From: Dehalococcoidia bacterium | GTDB taxonomy: Bacteria > Chloroflexota > Dehalococcoidia > UBA2979 | Direction of reading: 5' to 3' | Length of the DNA: 6,780 bases | Assembly (NCBI GenBank): GCA_030745285.1 | Contig: JASLOV010000273.1 | Coordinates: 1-6,780, forward strand | Part shown: positions 1 through 5,227 of the stretch, in pieces | Position numbering within the stretch: the stretch's first letter is position 1 | Layout of the letters: every line of letters starts with the position of its first letter | Notes under the pieces: model-generated | The model's database searches: none | Seen by the model: only the letters and a program-made list of their open reading frames with translations | Told to the model about the DNA's origin: nothing | Position numbers and translations under genes: made by a program

Positions 1-1086
1 CTTGCCGAGGTCGTGCAGTAGGCCGCCGACGCGGGCCACCTCGATGTCTGCACCCATCTCGGCGGCGAGCGCCGAGGCGAGCCACGATGTCTCCAGCGAG
101 TGGCGCAGCTGGTTCTGTCCGTAGGAGAAGCGGTACCGCAGGCGCCCCAGCGTCTTCACGATCTCTGGGTGGAGGCCGGTCACCTCGGCGTCGACGACGG
201 CCTCTTCGCCGGCTTCGAGAATGCTGTCTTCAACCTCCGCGCGTGCGCGATCGACGGCCTCATCGATGCGGGTGGGCTGGATGCGGCCGTCCTGGATCAG
301 CCGGGTCAGGGCGACGCGGGCGACCTCGCGGCGGACCGGGTTGAAGCCGCTCACGGTCACCACTTTCGGGGTGTCGTCGATGATGATGTCGCACCCCGTT
401 GCGGCCTCGAAGGCGCGGATATTGCGCCCTTCGCGACCGATGATGCGGCCCTTCAGCTCGTCCGAGGGGATAGGGACGACGGAGACGGTCGTCTCAGCGG
501 TGATCTCAGAGGTCATGCGCTGCATCACCGTGGCCAGCATCTTGCGCGAGCGCGCGTCCGCTTCCGCCCGTGCCGAAGTCTCCATCGACCGCACGCGCCG
601 GGCCTGCTCCTCGCGCAGTTCCTCGTCGATCTCGTCGAGCAGGGACGTGCGGGCGTCCTCGACCGACATGCCGGCGATACGCTCGAGCTCGGTCTGGAGT
701 TGCTCGCGCCCCTGGTCGAGTTCGCGGCCAACGTCGTCGAGTCGGGACTCGCGTTCGCGCACGGACTCCTCACCGCGCTCGAGATTTTCGGCTCGGCGGT
801 CGACCGCCTCTTCGCGTTGTTCGAGGCGACGCTCGGAGCGGGTCATTTCGCGACGCTGGTCGCGCAATTCGTCGTCGACGTCACTGCGGTACTTGAGGGC
901 TGCTTCCTGGCCCTCAAGCTCGGTCCGATGGCCCTCGGCTCGGGCATCCTCGACGATTCTCTCGCCGTCACGTTCCGCGCGTCGCACGAGCTCGTTCGCG
1001 AGCACGCGAACGGCGAAGTAGCCGATGATCGCGCCCACGACGAGCGCACCCGCGCCCGCGAGGGCGCTTACTGCTGCGGTGTCCAT
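1..1086 (-). CDS. rny: Ribonuclease Y, N-terminal 362 residues (3' end outside window)
   Basis: Membrane-anchored endoribonuclease that starts mRNA decay. Seen in the translation: a single N-terminal membrane segment (about residues 4-30, rich in Ala, Gly and Val), a long charged coiled coil rich in Glu and Arg (about 33-195), a KH RNA-binding domain with the GRIIGREGRN motif (213-222), and the start of the HD phosphohydrolase domain, with His329 (RHSLE) and the HD pair of LHDLGK (358-359) at the very edge of the window. Family members are about 510-520 residues, so roughly 150 C-terminal residues lie to the left. The ATG at 1086 is chosen because the membrane anchor follows directly and GGAG lies 7 bases upstream. 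It is on the same strand as recA and recX, 193 bases downstream of recX, so it may have its own promoter. The identification is firm; no frameshift or odd residue is seen. Confidence 0.96.
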   Translation of the reverse strand, partial: MDTAAVSALAGAGALVVGAIIGYFAVRVLANELVRRAERDGERIVEDARAEGHRTELEGQEAALKYRSDVDDELRDQRREMTRSERRLEQREEAVDRRAENLERGEESVRERESRLDDVGRELDQGREQLQTELERIAGMSVEDARTSLLDEIDEELREEQARRVRSMETSARAEADARSRKMLATVMQRMTSEITAETTVSVVPIPSDELKGRIIGREGRNIRAFEAATGCDIIIDDTPKVVTVSGFNPVRREVARVALTRLIQDGRIQPTRIDEAVDRARAEVEDSILEAGEEAVVDAEVTGLHPEIVKTLGRLRYRFSYGQNQLRHSLETSWLASALAAEMGADIEVARVGGLLHDLGK

Positions 1087-1093
1087 TGAGGTG

Positions 1094-1097
1094 CTCC
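1094..1097 (-). promoter_or_regulatory. Ribosome binding site of rny
   Basis: GGAG on the minus strand, 7 bases before the ATG at 1086. It supports this start for rny, as does the N-terminal membrane segment that immediately follows the start. Confidence 0.6.
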
Positions 1098-1124
1098 GAT
1101 TCGAGAGCCCGCGCCTGAGCGAGA

Positions 1125-1154
1125 GTTGAATCACGCCCGGCGGCGGGGCGTCAA
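1125..1154 (-). promoter_or_regulatory. Weak candidate promoter of rny in the recX-rny gap
   Basis: The 193-base gap between recX and rny contains TTGACG (1149-1154, five of six matches to the -35 consensus). The best -10 at an acceptable distance is only TTCAAC (1125-1130, 18-base spacer, three of six matches). An A/T-rich patch just upstream (about 1151-1167) stands out from the surrounding GC-rich DNA, and it also contains a GATTAT hexamer that could be the -10 of another promoter. A separate rny promoter is plausible given the gap length, but neither arrangement is convincing. I see no tRNA or other RNA gene in this gap. Confidence 0.22.
1133..1151. repeat. Small inverted repeat upstream of rny
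   Basis: ACGCCC and GGGCGT form a perfect 6-base-pair stem around a 7-base loop. It lies between the rny start and the recX stop and overlaps the candidate rny promoter. There is no T-run after it on the minus strand, so it is not a classical terminator. It could be a leader hairpin or an operator, or chance in GC-rich DNA. Confidence 0.35.
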
Positions 1155-1279
1155 TAATCAGTTAAGTCGCGCGTCCGATGTCGCTCTGACTTCATCGTAG
1201 CACCGCAACTGGGGCGCGGCGAGGTGTTGGTTCGTCCCCGGTCTGGCGCTGCGCAGGCGCTACTTCCTCTTTATCGGGA

Positions 1280-1792
1280 CTAGGCAGGCTGCTCGAGTCT
1301 TGCGTCCGCCCGGAGCAGGTCGAAGACGGCGTGCACGGTGGACCAGCCGAAGCCGCGGCGCTGGAGGTGGCCCGTCAGGCGCTTCACGCGTCTTTCCTCA
1401 CTCAGCCATCGTAGCGACGGCAGGCGGCGCTCCGCGGCGCGGAGCGCCGCGGCAAGGTCGTCGTAGCCGTCCAGCGCCGCGGCTGCCAGATCCGCGCCGA
1501 TGCCGCGACTCAGCAGCTCGCGCCGAAGCACGGACGCCGAGAGCCTCGAGGAGCGGTCGCGCGCGACGTAGTCGACCGCCCAGGTCGCATCGTCGACGTA
1601 TTGGAGTTCGTGCATGCGGGTGACGGCATGCTCCACCTCGTGGGCCTCGAAGTCACTGCTCAGCGCCTCGCGCAGCTCATGTTCGGTGCGCCGCCGTCGC
1701 GCGATCAATTGCAGTGCCCGGCGGACGGCGTGAAGCCGTCGCTCGGCCGCCTCGGCGGAGGAGGCGTCCAGGGCTGGGGTTGCGGATGACAC
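1280..1792 (-). CDS. recX: Regulatory protein RecX
   Basis: RecX binds RecA filaments and usually inhibits them, limiting recombinase and SOS co-protease activity. The 170-residue product has the usual family length and is built of helical three-helix repeats. Recognisable family segments are ALQLIARRRRTEHELREAL (about 26-44), the LQYVDDATWAVDYVARD region (63-79) with RRELLSRGI following (90-98), and the C-terminal RVKRLTGHLQRRGF segment (135-148). The start is GTG at 1792, sharing its first G with the TAG stop of recA (TAGTG). No Shine-Dalgarno sequence is seen in front of it, so translation probably depends on ribosomes finishing recA. The gene contains a strong 12-base-pair inverted repeat at 1424-1450. 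Its N-terminal about 20 residues are poorly defined and variable in the family. Identity is confident from both the sequence and the recA neighbour. Confidence 0.93.
   Translation of the reverse strand: MSSATPALDASSAEAAERRLHAVRRALQLIARRRRTEHELREALSSDFEAHEVEHAVTRMHELQYVDDATWAVDYVARDRSSRLSASVLRRELLSRGIGADLAAAALDGYDDLAAALRAAERRLPSLRWLSEERRVKRLTGHLQRRGFGWSTVHAVFDLLRADARLEQPA
1424..1450. repeat. Perfect 12-bp inverted repeat inside recX
   Basis: GCGGCGCTCCGC (1424-1435) and its exact complement GCGGAGCGCCGC (1439-1450) are separated by three bases. In recX mRNA this would fold into a very stable hairpin, with 11 of 12 pairs being G-C. It encodes residues 115-123 (AALRAAERR) of RecX, so it is also ordinary coding sequence. 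There is no T-run after it. It could slow ribosomes or RNA polymerase or protect RNA ends; a purely compositional origin is possible. Confidence 0.6.
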
Positions 1793-2904
1793 TAGACGTC
1801 GATCGGGAGCTTGCCCGCGGTCTCTTCCTCAGCGCCGGCCTTGTCGGCCTTCGCGGTCTTGTCCGAGGGCGCCGCCGGAAGAGGCGGCGCCTGATCGCTG
1901 ATACCGGCCGCGCTGCGGACCAGCCCTTCGATCTCGGCCGTCAGTTCCGGGTTCTCGTACATGTGCTGGAAGGAGGCGGGGCGGCCCTGCCCGAGGCGAA
2001 GGTCGCCGTAGGAATAGAAGGCGCCGGCCTTCTTCACCACCTCGTACTCGACGGCGAGGTCGAGGATGTCGCCTTCGCGGTTGATGCCGTGGTGGTCGCC
2101 GGTGAAGAGGATGTCGAACTCCGCCTGGCGGAAGGGTGGGGCGGTCTTGTTCTTCACCACCTTGCAGCGCACGCGGTTGCCGATGAAGGCCGTGCCCTGC
2201 TTCAACGATTCGATGCGGCGGATGTCGACGCGCACGGACGAGTAGAACTTCAGCGCTCGACCGCCCGGGGTGACCTCCGGGTTGCCGAAGACGACACCGA
2301 TCTTCTCGCGTAGCTGGTTGATGAAGATCAGCGCCGTGTTCGACCGGGCGACGGCCGACGTGAGCTTGCGCAGCGCCTGCGACATCAGCCGCGCCTGCAG
2401 GCCGGGCAGCGAGTCGCCCATGTCGCCCTCGATCTCGGCACGTGGCACGAGGGCCGCGACGGAGTCGATGACGACGGCGTCGAGTGCGTTCGAGCGGATC
2501 AGTGCTTCGCAAATCTCCAGTGCCTGCTCGCCGGTGTCGGGCTGCGAGATCAGCAGTTCCTCGACATCGATGCCACAGGCCGCGGCGTACGTCGGTTCAA
2601 GCGCGTGCTCGACATCGATGTAGGCGGCCAGGCCGCCGTTGGCCTGCGCCTGCGCGATGATGTGCTGCGCGAGCGTCGACTTGCCGGCCGATTCCGGGCC
2701 GAAGATCTCCGTGACGCGGCCGCGCGGGATGCCGCCGATGCCGAGGGCGATGTCGAGCGAGAGTGCGCCGGTGGGGATGGCGGAGACGTTCAGCGTCGCC
2801 CCGGTGTCCCCGAGACGCATGATCGCGCCTTTGCCGTGGTCCTTGGTGATCTGGTCGATCGCCTGGGTCAGTTCTTCGCGGCGCTCCGCTTCTGCGTCAG
2901 CCAT
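1792..2904 (-). CDS. recA: Recombinase RecA
   Basis: ATP-dependent strand-exchange recombinase and SOS co-protease acting on single-stranded DNA. The 370-residue length is normal. Seen in order: an N-terminal helical domain (about 1-35), Walker A GPESAGKST (69-77) with Lys75, the catalytic glutamate Glu99 in IDVEHALEP, Walker B VVIDSVAAL (144-152), the loop 1 region around EGDMGDSLPGLQARLMSQ (159-176), and loop 2 around GVVFGNPEVTPGG (203-215) with the conserved Phe206. The C-terminal domain ends in a flexible tail rich in Ala, Pro, Lys and Glu (about 338-370). Compared with the Escherichia coli enzyme, DAEHALD reads DVEHALE, so the residue equivalent to Asp100, near the adenine, is Glu103; SGKTT reads AGKST. 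These are conservative changes. The start ATG at 2904 gives the expected N-terminus; only GAGAG, 9 bases upstream, resembles a ribosome binding site. The promoter with its LexA operator is described separately. The gene is translationally coupled to recX. Confidence 0.98.
   Translation of the reverse strand: MADAEAERREELTQAIDQITKDHGKGAIMRLGDTGATLNVSAIPTGALSLDIALGIGGIPRGRVTEIFGPESAGKSTLAQHIIAQAQANGGLAAYIDVEHALEPTYAAACGIDVEELLISQPDTGEQALEICEALIRSNALDAVVIDSVAALVPRAEIEGDMGDSLPGLQARLMSQALRKLTSAVARSNTALIFINQLREKIGVVFGNPEVTPGGRALKFYSSVRVDIRRIESLKQGTAFIGNRVRCKVVKNKTAPPFRQAEFDILFTGDHHGINREGDILDLAVEYEVVKKAGAFYSYGDLRLGQGRPASFQHMYENPELTAEIEGLVRSAAGISDQAPPLPAAPSDKTAKADKAGAEEETAGKLPIDV
1868..1891. repeat. 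9-bp inverted repeat in the 3' end of recA
   Basis: GGCGCCGCC (1868-1876) and GGCGGCGCC (1883-1891) are exact complements around a 6-base loop, about 75 bases before the recA stop. In the mRNA the loop is UCUUCC. It falls in the part of recA encoding the variable C-terminal tail, where the protein tolerates change. In E. coli a hairpin between recA and recX reduces recX transcription; here the genes overlap, so any such hairpin would have to lie inside recA. No T-run follows, so termination is uncertain. Confidence 0.5.
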
Positions 2905-2946
2905 TGGTATTCGCTCTCATTTATCCCGCCGGGAGTGTCTGGGAGC

Positions 2947-2975
2947 ACAGTAGAACACCCGTTCGATATCGTCAA
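2947..2975 (-). promoter_or_regulatory. recA promoter (sigma-70 type)
   Basis: On the minus strand TTGACG (2970-2975, five of six matches to the -35 consensus) is followed by a 17-base spacer and TACTGT (2947-2952, matching the -10 at the key first, second and last positions). The predicted start of transcription is near 2940, giving a leader of about 36 bases before the ATG at 2904. The spacer contains the LexA operator, the classical arrangement for an SOS-repressed promoter. Confidence 0.72.
2951..2966. promoter_or_regulatory. LexA operator (SOS box) of recA
   Basis: On the minus strand the site reads TCGAACGGGTGTTCTA. The core GAAC-N4-GTTC (2953-2964) is a perfect inverted repeat, and the central GGGT fits the RNRY centre of the Gram-positive and actinobacterial consensus (TCGAACRNRYGTTCGA); only the last two bases differ. 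It starts right next to the -10 and lies wholly between the -10 and -35, so bound LexA would block RNA polymerase. I saw no second GAAC-N4-GTTC in the window. The lexA gene is not in this window. Confidence 0.82.
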
Positions 2976-3186
2976 GAGCATCGACCGGGATGCTGACCGA
3001 GCCCGCGAGGTCGTCGTAGAGCCGAGCGTCGTCGAAGTTCTGAGTGCCGTCGCTGCGAAACAGCGGCCAATCCTCCGGCTCGATCGCGCGCAGCAGGATG
3101 CGCTCTCCGTGCCAGACGTTCGACATGGTGTATCGAGTGTACGGGACGTAGGGTGGCGCGATAGCGCGCGGGTGGTGGTCCGGGCG

Positions 3187-3191
3187 GGAGG
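3187..3191 (+). promoter_or_regulatory. Ribosome binding site of yggU
   Basis: GGAGG, a full Shine-Dalgarno core, 6 bases before the ATG at 3198. It fixes the start of the DUF167 gene and supports its being translated. Confidence 0.75.
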
Positions 3192-3197
3192 CGGGCG

Positions 3198-3524
3198 ATG
3201 TCGGCGGCACGCATCTCGATTCGGCTCACGCCTCGCGCTTCCCGCGACGAGGTGGTTGGTTTCGAGCCCGCCGCCGGCCGCACCGGCGGGGCGCCCGACG
3301 TGCTGCGAGTGCGGGTGACGGCCCCGCCGGTGGACGGGCGCGCCAACACAGCGCTGACGCGGTTGCTCGCAAAGCGCCTCGGGGTCGCGCGCCGCGACGT
3401 GACCGTCGTCAGCGGCCAGTCATCGCGGCAGAAGGTGGTCGCGGTGGAGGGGCTGAGCCCGGCAGAGGTGTGCGAGCGGCTTGAGGGGCGTGGGCCGCCT
3501 GCTAGCCGGAGAGAGCGGAGTTGA
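3198..3524 (+). CDS. yggU: DUF167 / UPF0235 family protein (YggU-like)
   Basis: A 108-residue member of a widespread small-protein family of unknown molecular function, cytoplasmic by sequence. The family signature is clear: IRLTPRASRDEVVGFE (8-23), LRVRVTAPPVDGRANTALTRLLAKRLGV (36-63) and VTVVSGQSSRQKVVAVEG (68-85). The C-terminal about 20 residues are an Arg- and Pro-rich extension of no known role. It is the only gene on the plus strand; its 3' end overlaps the 3' end of yggT by 23 bases, so the two converge with no room for a terminator between them. DUF167 genes often sit beside yggT and proC in other bacteria, here with the strand reversed. The GGAGG site 6 bases upstream supports the start. 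Family membership is confident; the function is unknown. Confidence 0.9.
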   Translation: MSAARISIRLTPRASRDEVVGFEPAAGRTGGAPDVLRVRVTAPPVDGRANTALTRLLAKRLGVARRDVTVVSGQSSRQKVVAVEGLSPAEVCERLEGRGPPASRRERS

Positions 3525-3747
3525 TTACCACCAGCGTGATGATGGCGACCATCGGAGTGATGTCGACCATGCCGACCAGCGGGATCACGCGTCGCAGCGG
3601 CTCGAGGATCGGCTCCGTGATGGCGTTCAGCGCGCCCACGACCGGACCGTTGCGGTCGATCGGGAACCAGCTGATGATCGATCGAGCGAAGATCGCGAAT
3701 ATCAGCACATTGATCAGCAGCTGAACCAGCCCGACCACTCCGTCCAC
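3502..3747 (-). CDS. yggT: YggT-family membrane protein
   Basis: An 81-residue integral membrane protein of the YggT family (YlmG in Gram-positives and plants), linked in various bacteria and plastids to envelope, division-site or osmotic functions; the molecular role is not settled. Two hydrophobic helices are visible, at about residues 4-28 and 63-79, with the family stretch ARSIISWFPIDRNGPVVGALNAITEPILEPLRRVIP between and around them (here at about 21-56). Length is that of a single-unit family member. The start is GTG at 3747, two bases after the proC stop, with GGAGG placed 7 bases ahead inside the end of proC. It is the last gene of the likely yggS-proC-yggT operon. Its tail overlaps convergently with yggU. 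Confidence 0.92.
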   Translation of the reverse strand: MDGVVGLVQLLINVLIFAIFARSIISWFPIDRNGPVVGALNAITEPILEPLRRVIPLVGMVDITPMVAIITLVVINSALSG

Positions 3748-3749
3748 GG

Positions 3750-4550
3750 TTAGCCCTCCCCGAGCTCTTTCGCGCGTATGAACGCGGCCTCGATTGCCTC
3801 GTCGAATGTTGCGGCCAGCCCGGCCGCTTCCAGCTTTGCCAGCGCCGCGGCGGTGGTGCCGCCGCGCGAAGTGACGGCCGCGCGCAGCTCCGCCGGGTCG
3901 GTGCCCGTCTCGATCGCGTAGCGGGCCGAGCCGGCAAAGGTCGCCAGCACGATGTCGGTCGCGTCGGAGCGGGTCTGGCCGAGCCTCACGGCAGCGTCGA
4001 TCATCGCCTCCATCACGGCGTAGACGTATGCCGGGCCAGAGCCGTGCACGGCCGTGGCCAGGTCGATTGCCTCGTCATCATGCACCTCGGACACCGCGAT
4101 CGCCACGGCGTCGACGACGATGCGCAGCTGCCGCACCTGCTCCGGCGTGACCGCGGGAGCGACGAGGTAGGCGGCGGCGGCCTGGCCGACGGCGGCGGGC
4201 AAGTTCGGCATCACCCGCGCGCTCGCGTCGTGGCCGAGCAAGGCCTGTATGTCGGCGAGGGCGATGCCGGCGGCGATCGAGATCACGATCGCGTCCGCGT
4301 CGATCGCGCCCTTCAGCTCGGCGGCGGCGGTCGCGAAATCCTGCGGCTTCACCGCCATCAGCACGACGTCCGCGCCCTCGACGGCCTCGCGAGCCTCGGC
4401 GGTGACGAGCACGCCGTGTTGGGCCAGCGCGGCGCGCTTCTCGTCGAACACCTCGGCGACGGTGACGTCGGAGGGGTCCACGACGCCGGCGATCAGCCCG
4501 TGCATGAAGGCTTCGCCCATGAAGCCGCCGCCGATGATGCCGATGCGCAT
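3750..4550 (-). CDS. proC: Pyrroline-5-carboxylate reductase
   Basis: Catalyses the last step of proline synthesis, the NAD(P)H-dependent reduction of 1-pyrroline-5-carboxylate to L-proline, in the cytoplasm. The 266-residue length is normal. Seen: the Rossmann nucleotide-binding motif GGGFMG (7-12), VKPQ (67-70), MPNLPA (114-119, the family MPNxPA), the HGSGPAY motif (169-175), and TSRGGTTAAAL (227-237), the proline/P5C-binding signature in which Arg replaces the more common Pro (TSPGGTT). That substitution is also known in functional members. The ATG at 4550 directly begins the Rossmann strand (MRIGIIGGG), and GAGAGG lies 8 bases upstream. yggS ends 2 bases before it and yggT starts 2 bases after it, so the three genes are surely cotranscribed. 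Confidence 0.97.
   Translation of the reverse strand: MRIGIIGGGFMGEAFMHGLIAGVVDPSDVTVAEVFDEKRAALAQHGVLVTAEAREAVEGADVVLMAVKPQDFATAAAELKGAIDADAIVISIAAGIALADIQALLGHDASARVMPNLPAAVGQAAAAYLVAPAVTPEQVRQLRIVVDAVAIAVSEVHDDEAIDLATAVHGSGPAYVYAVMEAMIDAAVRLGQTRSDATDIVLATFAGSARYAIETGTDPAELRAAVTSRGGTTAAALAKLEAAGLAATFDEAIEAAFIRAKELGEG
3755..3759 (-). promoter_or_regulatory. Ribosome binding site of yggT
   Basis: GGAGG, within a GGGGAGGG run, lies 7 bases before the GTG at 3747 and inside the last codons of proC. It decides for the GTG start of yggT and indicates that yggT is translated independently despite the 2-base gap. Confidence 0.7.
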
Positions 4551-4552
4551 CG

Positions 4553-5227
4553 CTATCGCCTCTCACCGAAGATCGCGCGGCCGACGCGGACGACGGTGGC
4601 GCCTTCCTCGATGGCGACGGCGTAGTCGTTCGTCATGCCCATCGAGAGGCCGGTGAGGCCGTGCGCACTGGCCAGTTCGCGCAGCCGCCGGAAGACGGGG
4701 CGCGCCTGCTCGGGATCATCGACGATCGGGGCGATGGTCATCAGGCCGGCGACTTCGATGTTCGAGGCAGCCTTGGCACAGGCGAGCAGCGCCGGTAGCT
4801 CCTCCACGGTGACGCCATGCTTCGACGCCTCGCCCGCGACGTTGACCTCAAGGTAGCAGGGCAGGGGACGCGTCGCCCGGCGCTCGATCTCGGCGACCAG
4901 GCGCTCGGAGTCGACGGAGTGCAGCACGCCAGCGTATGGCAGCACCTGCCGTGCCTTGTTGCGCTGGAGATGGCCGATGAAGTGCCAGCGCGGCATCAGC
5001 CCCGTGCCGGCGGCCGCTTCCGCCTTCAGTACGAACTCCTGCGCGCGGTTCTCGCCGAGGTCGGTCAGCCCGGCCACGATCGCCTCGCGGATGGTCTCGA
5101 GCGGGTGCGTCTTCGTGACGGCGACCAGCGTCACGCCGGCGGGGTTGCGGCCGGCGCGTTCGCAGGCGGCCTCGATTTCGGCGCGCACGGCGGCCAGGCG
5201 CTCGACGATGGTGGCGGCGACGGTCAT
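4553..5227 (-). CDS. yggS: Pyridoxal phosphate homeostasis protein, YggS/PROSC family
   Basis: A PLP-binding protein with a type III (alanine-racemase-like) TIM-barrel fold and no known enzymatic reaction; loss disturbs vitamin B6, amino-acid and keto-acid balance. The 224-residue length is typical. Seen: AVTKTHP with the PLP-binding Lys39, GENRAQE (59-64), WHFIGHLQRNKA (81-92), EVNV followed by SKHG (127-138), GLMTI (161-165), LSMGMTNDY (194-202, the family LSMGMSxD) and VRVGRAIFG (213-221), the last two forming the phosphate-binding end of the barrel. The ATG at 5227 overlaps the TGA of the upstream small membrane-protein gene (ATGA), and no Shine-Dalgarno sequence precedes it, which suggests translational coupling. 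proC follows 2 bases later, the usual neighbourhood for this family. Confidence 0.96.
   Translation of the reverse strand: MTVAATIVERLAAVRAEIEAACERAGRNPAGVTLVAVTKTHPLETIREAIVAGLTDLGENRAQEFVLKAEAAAGTGLMPRWHFIGHLQRNKARQVLPYAGVLHSVDSERLVAEIERRATRPLPCYLEVNVAGEASKHGVTVEELPALLACAKAASNIEVAGLMTIAPIVDDPEQARPVFRRLRELASAHGLTGLSMGMTNDYAVAIEEGATVVRVGRAIFGERR

Larger units (their letters stand above)
2917..3126 (-). pseudogene. Remnant of a GNAT-family acetyltransferase (N-terminus only)
   Basis: A 69-residue frame from the ATG at 3126 begins with the pattern typical of GNAT N-acetyltransferase N-termini: GERILLRAIEPEDWPLF (residues 7-23), followed by a segment ending in DALDDIERVF. Whole members of this family are about 160-190 residues and carry the acetyl-CoA-binding V/I-x-x-x-x-R/Q-x-x-G/A motif, which is absent here. 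The frame's last dozen residues come from the recA promoter and leader, and it stops at 2917-2919 just before recA. The acetyl-CoA-binding part is not found in any frame nearby because recA begins at 2904. The frame remains open upstream to an ATG at 3210, but family similarity starts at 3126. No Shine-Dalgarno sequence is seen. It could instead be a small expressed protein of its own; deletion of the 3' part of a former neighbour of recA is my preferred reading. Confidence 0.5.

Noticed and set aside
100..1089. A 329-codon plus-strand open frame opposite rny
   Set aside because: It is antisense to the whole of rny, which has unmistakable KH and HD motifs. Long antisense frames are normal opposite GC-rich genes, and the product shows no recognisable domain or ribosome binding site.
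1240..1265. Possible terminator after recX around TGGCGCTGCGCAGGCGCTA
   Set aside because: Only about 6 pairs including a G-U, and no T-run on the minus strand; too weak to call.
1714..2313. A 199-codon plus-strand frame antisense to recA
   Set aside because: recA is certain on the other strand; this frame has biased, motif-free composition.
3147..3175. Short GCGCG-ATAG-CGCGC hairpin in the divergent region between the GNAT remnant and yggU
   Set aside because: Five-base-pair stem in GC-rich DNA without other supporting signal; could easily be chance.
2972..3937. A 321-codon minus-strand open frame across the proC end, yggT, yggU and the GNAT remnant
   Set aside because: It crosses four better-supported genes in other frames, is dominated by Arg, Ala and Pro, and has no family motifs. 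It is a GC-driven shadow.
4044..4625. Plus-strand frames opposite proC and yggS, rich in Gly, Asp and His
   Set aside because: They are antisense shadows of two confidently identified genes and lack independent start signals.
5206..5221. A 16-base direct repeat shared with 5786-5801
   Set aside because: Both copies encode VAATI in the same frame in yggS and nrdJ, which are unrelated proteins; a chance match of Ala/Thr/Val codons in GC-rich DNA explains it.
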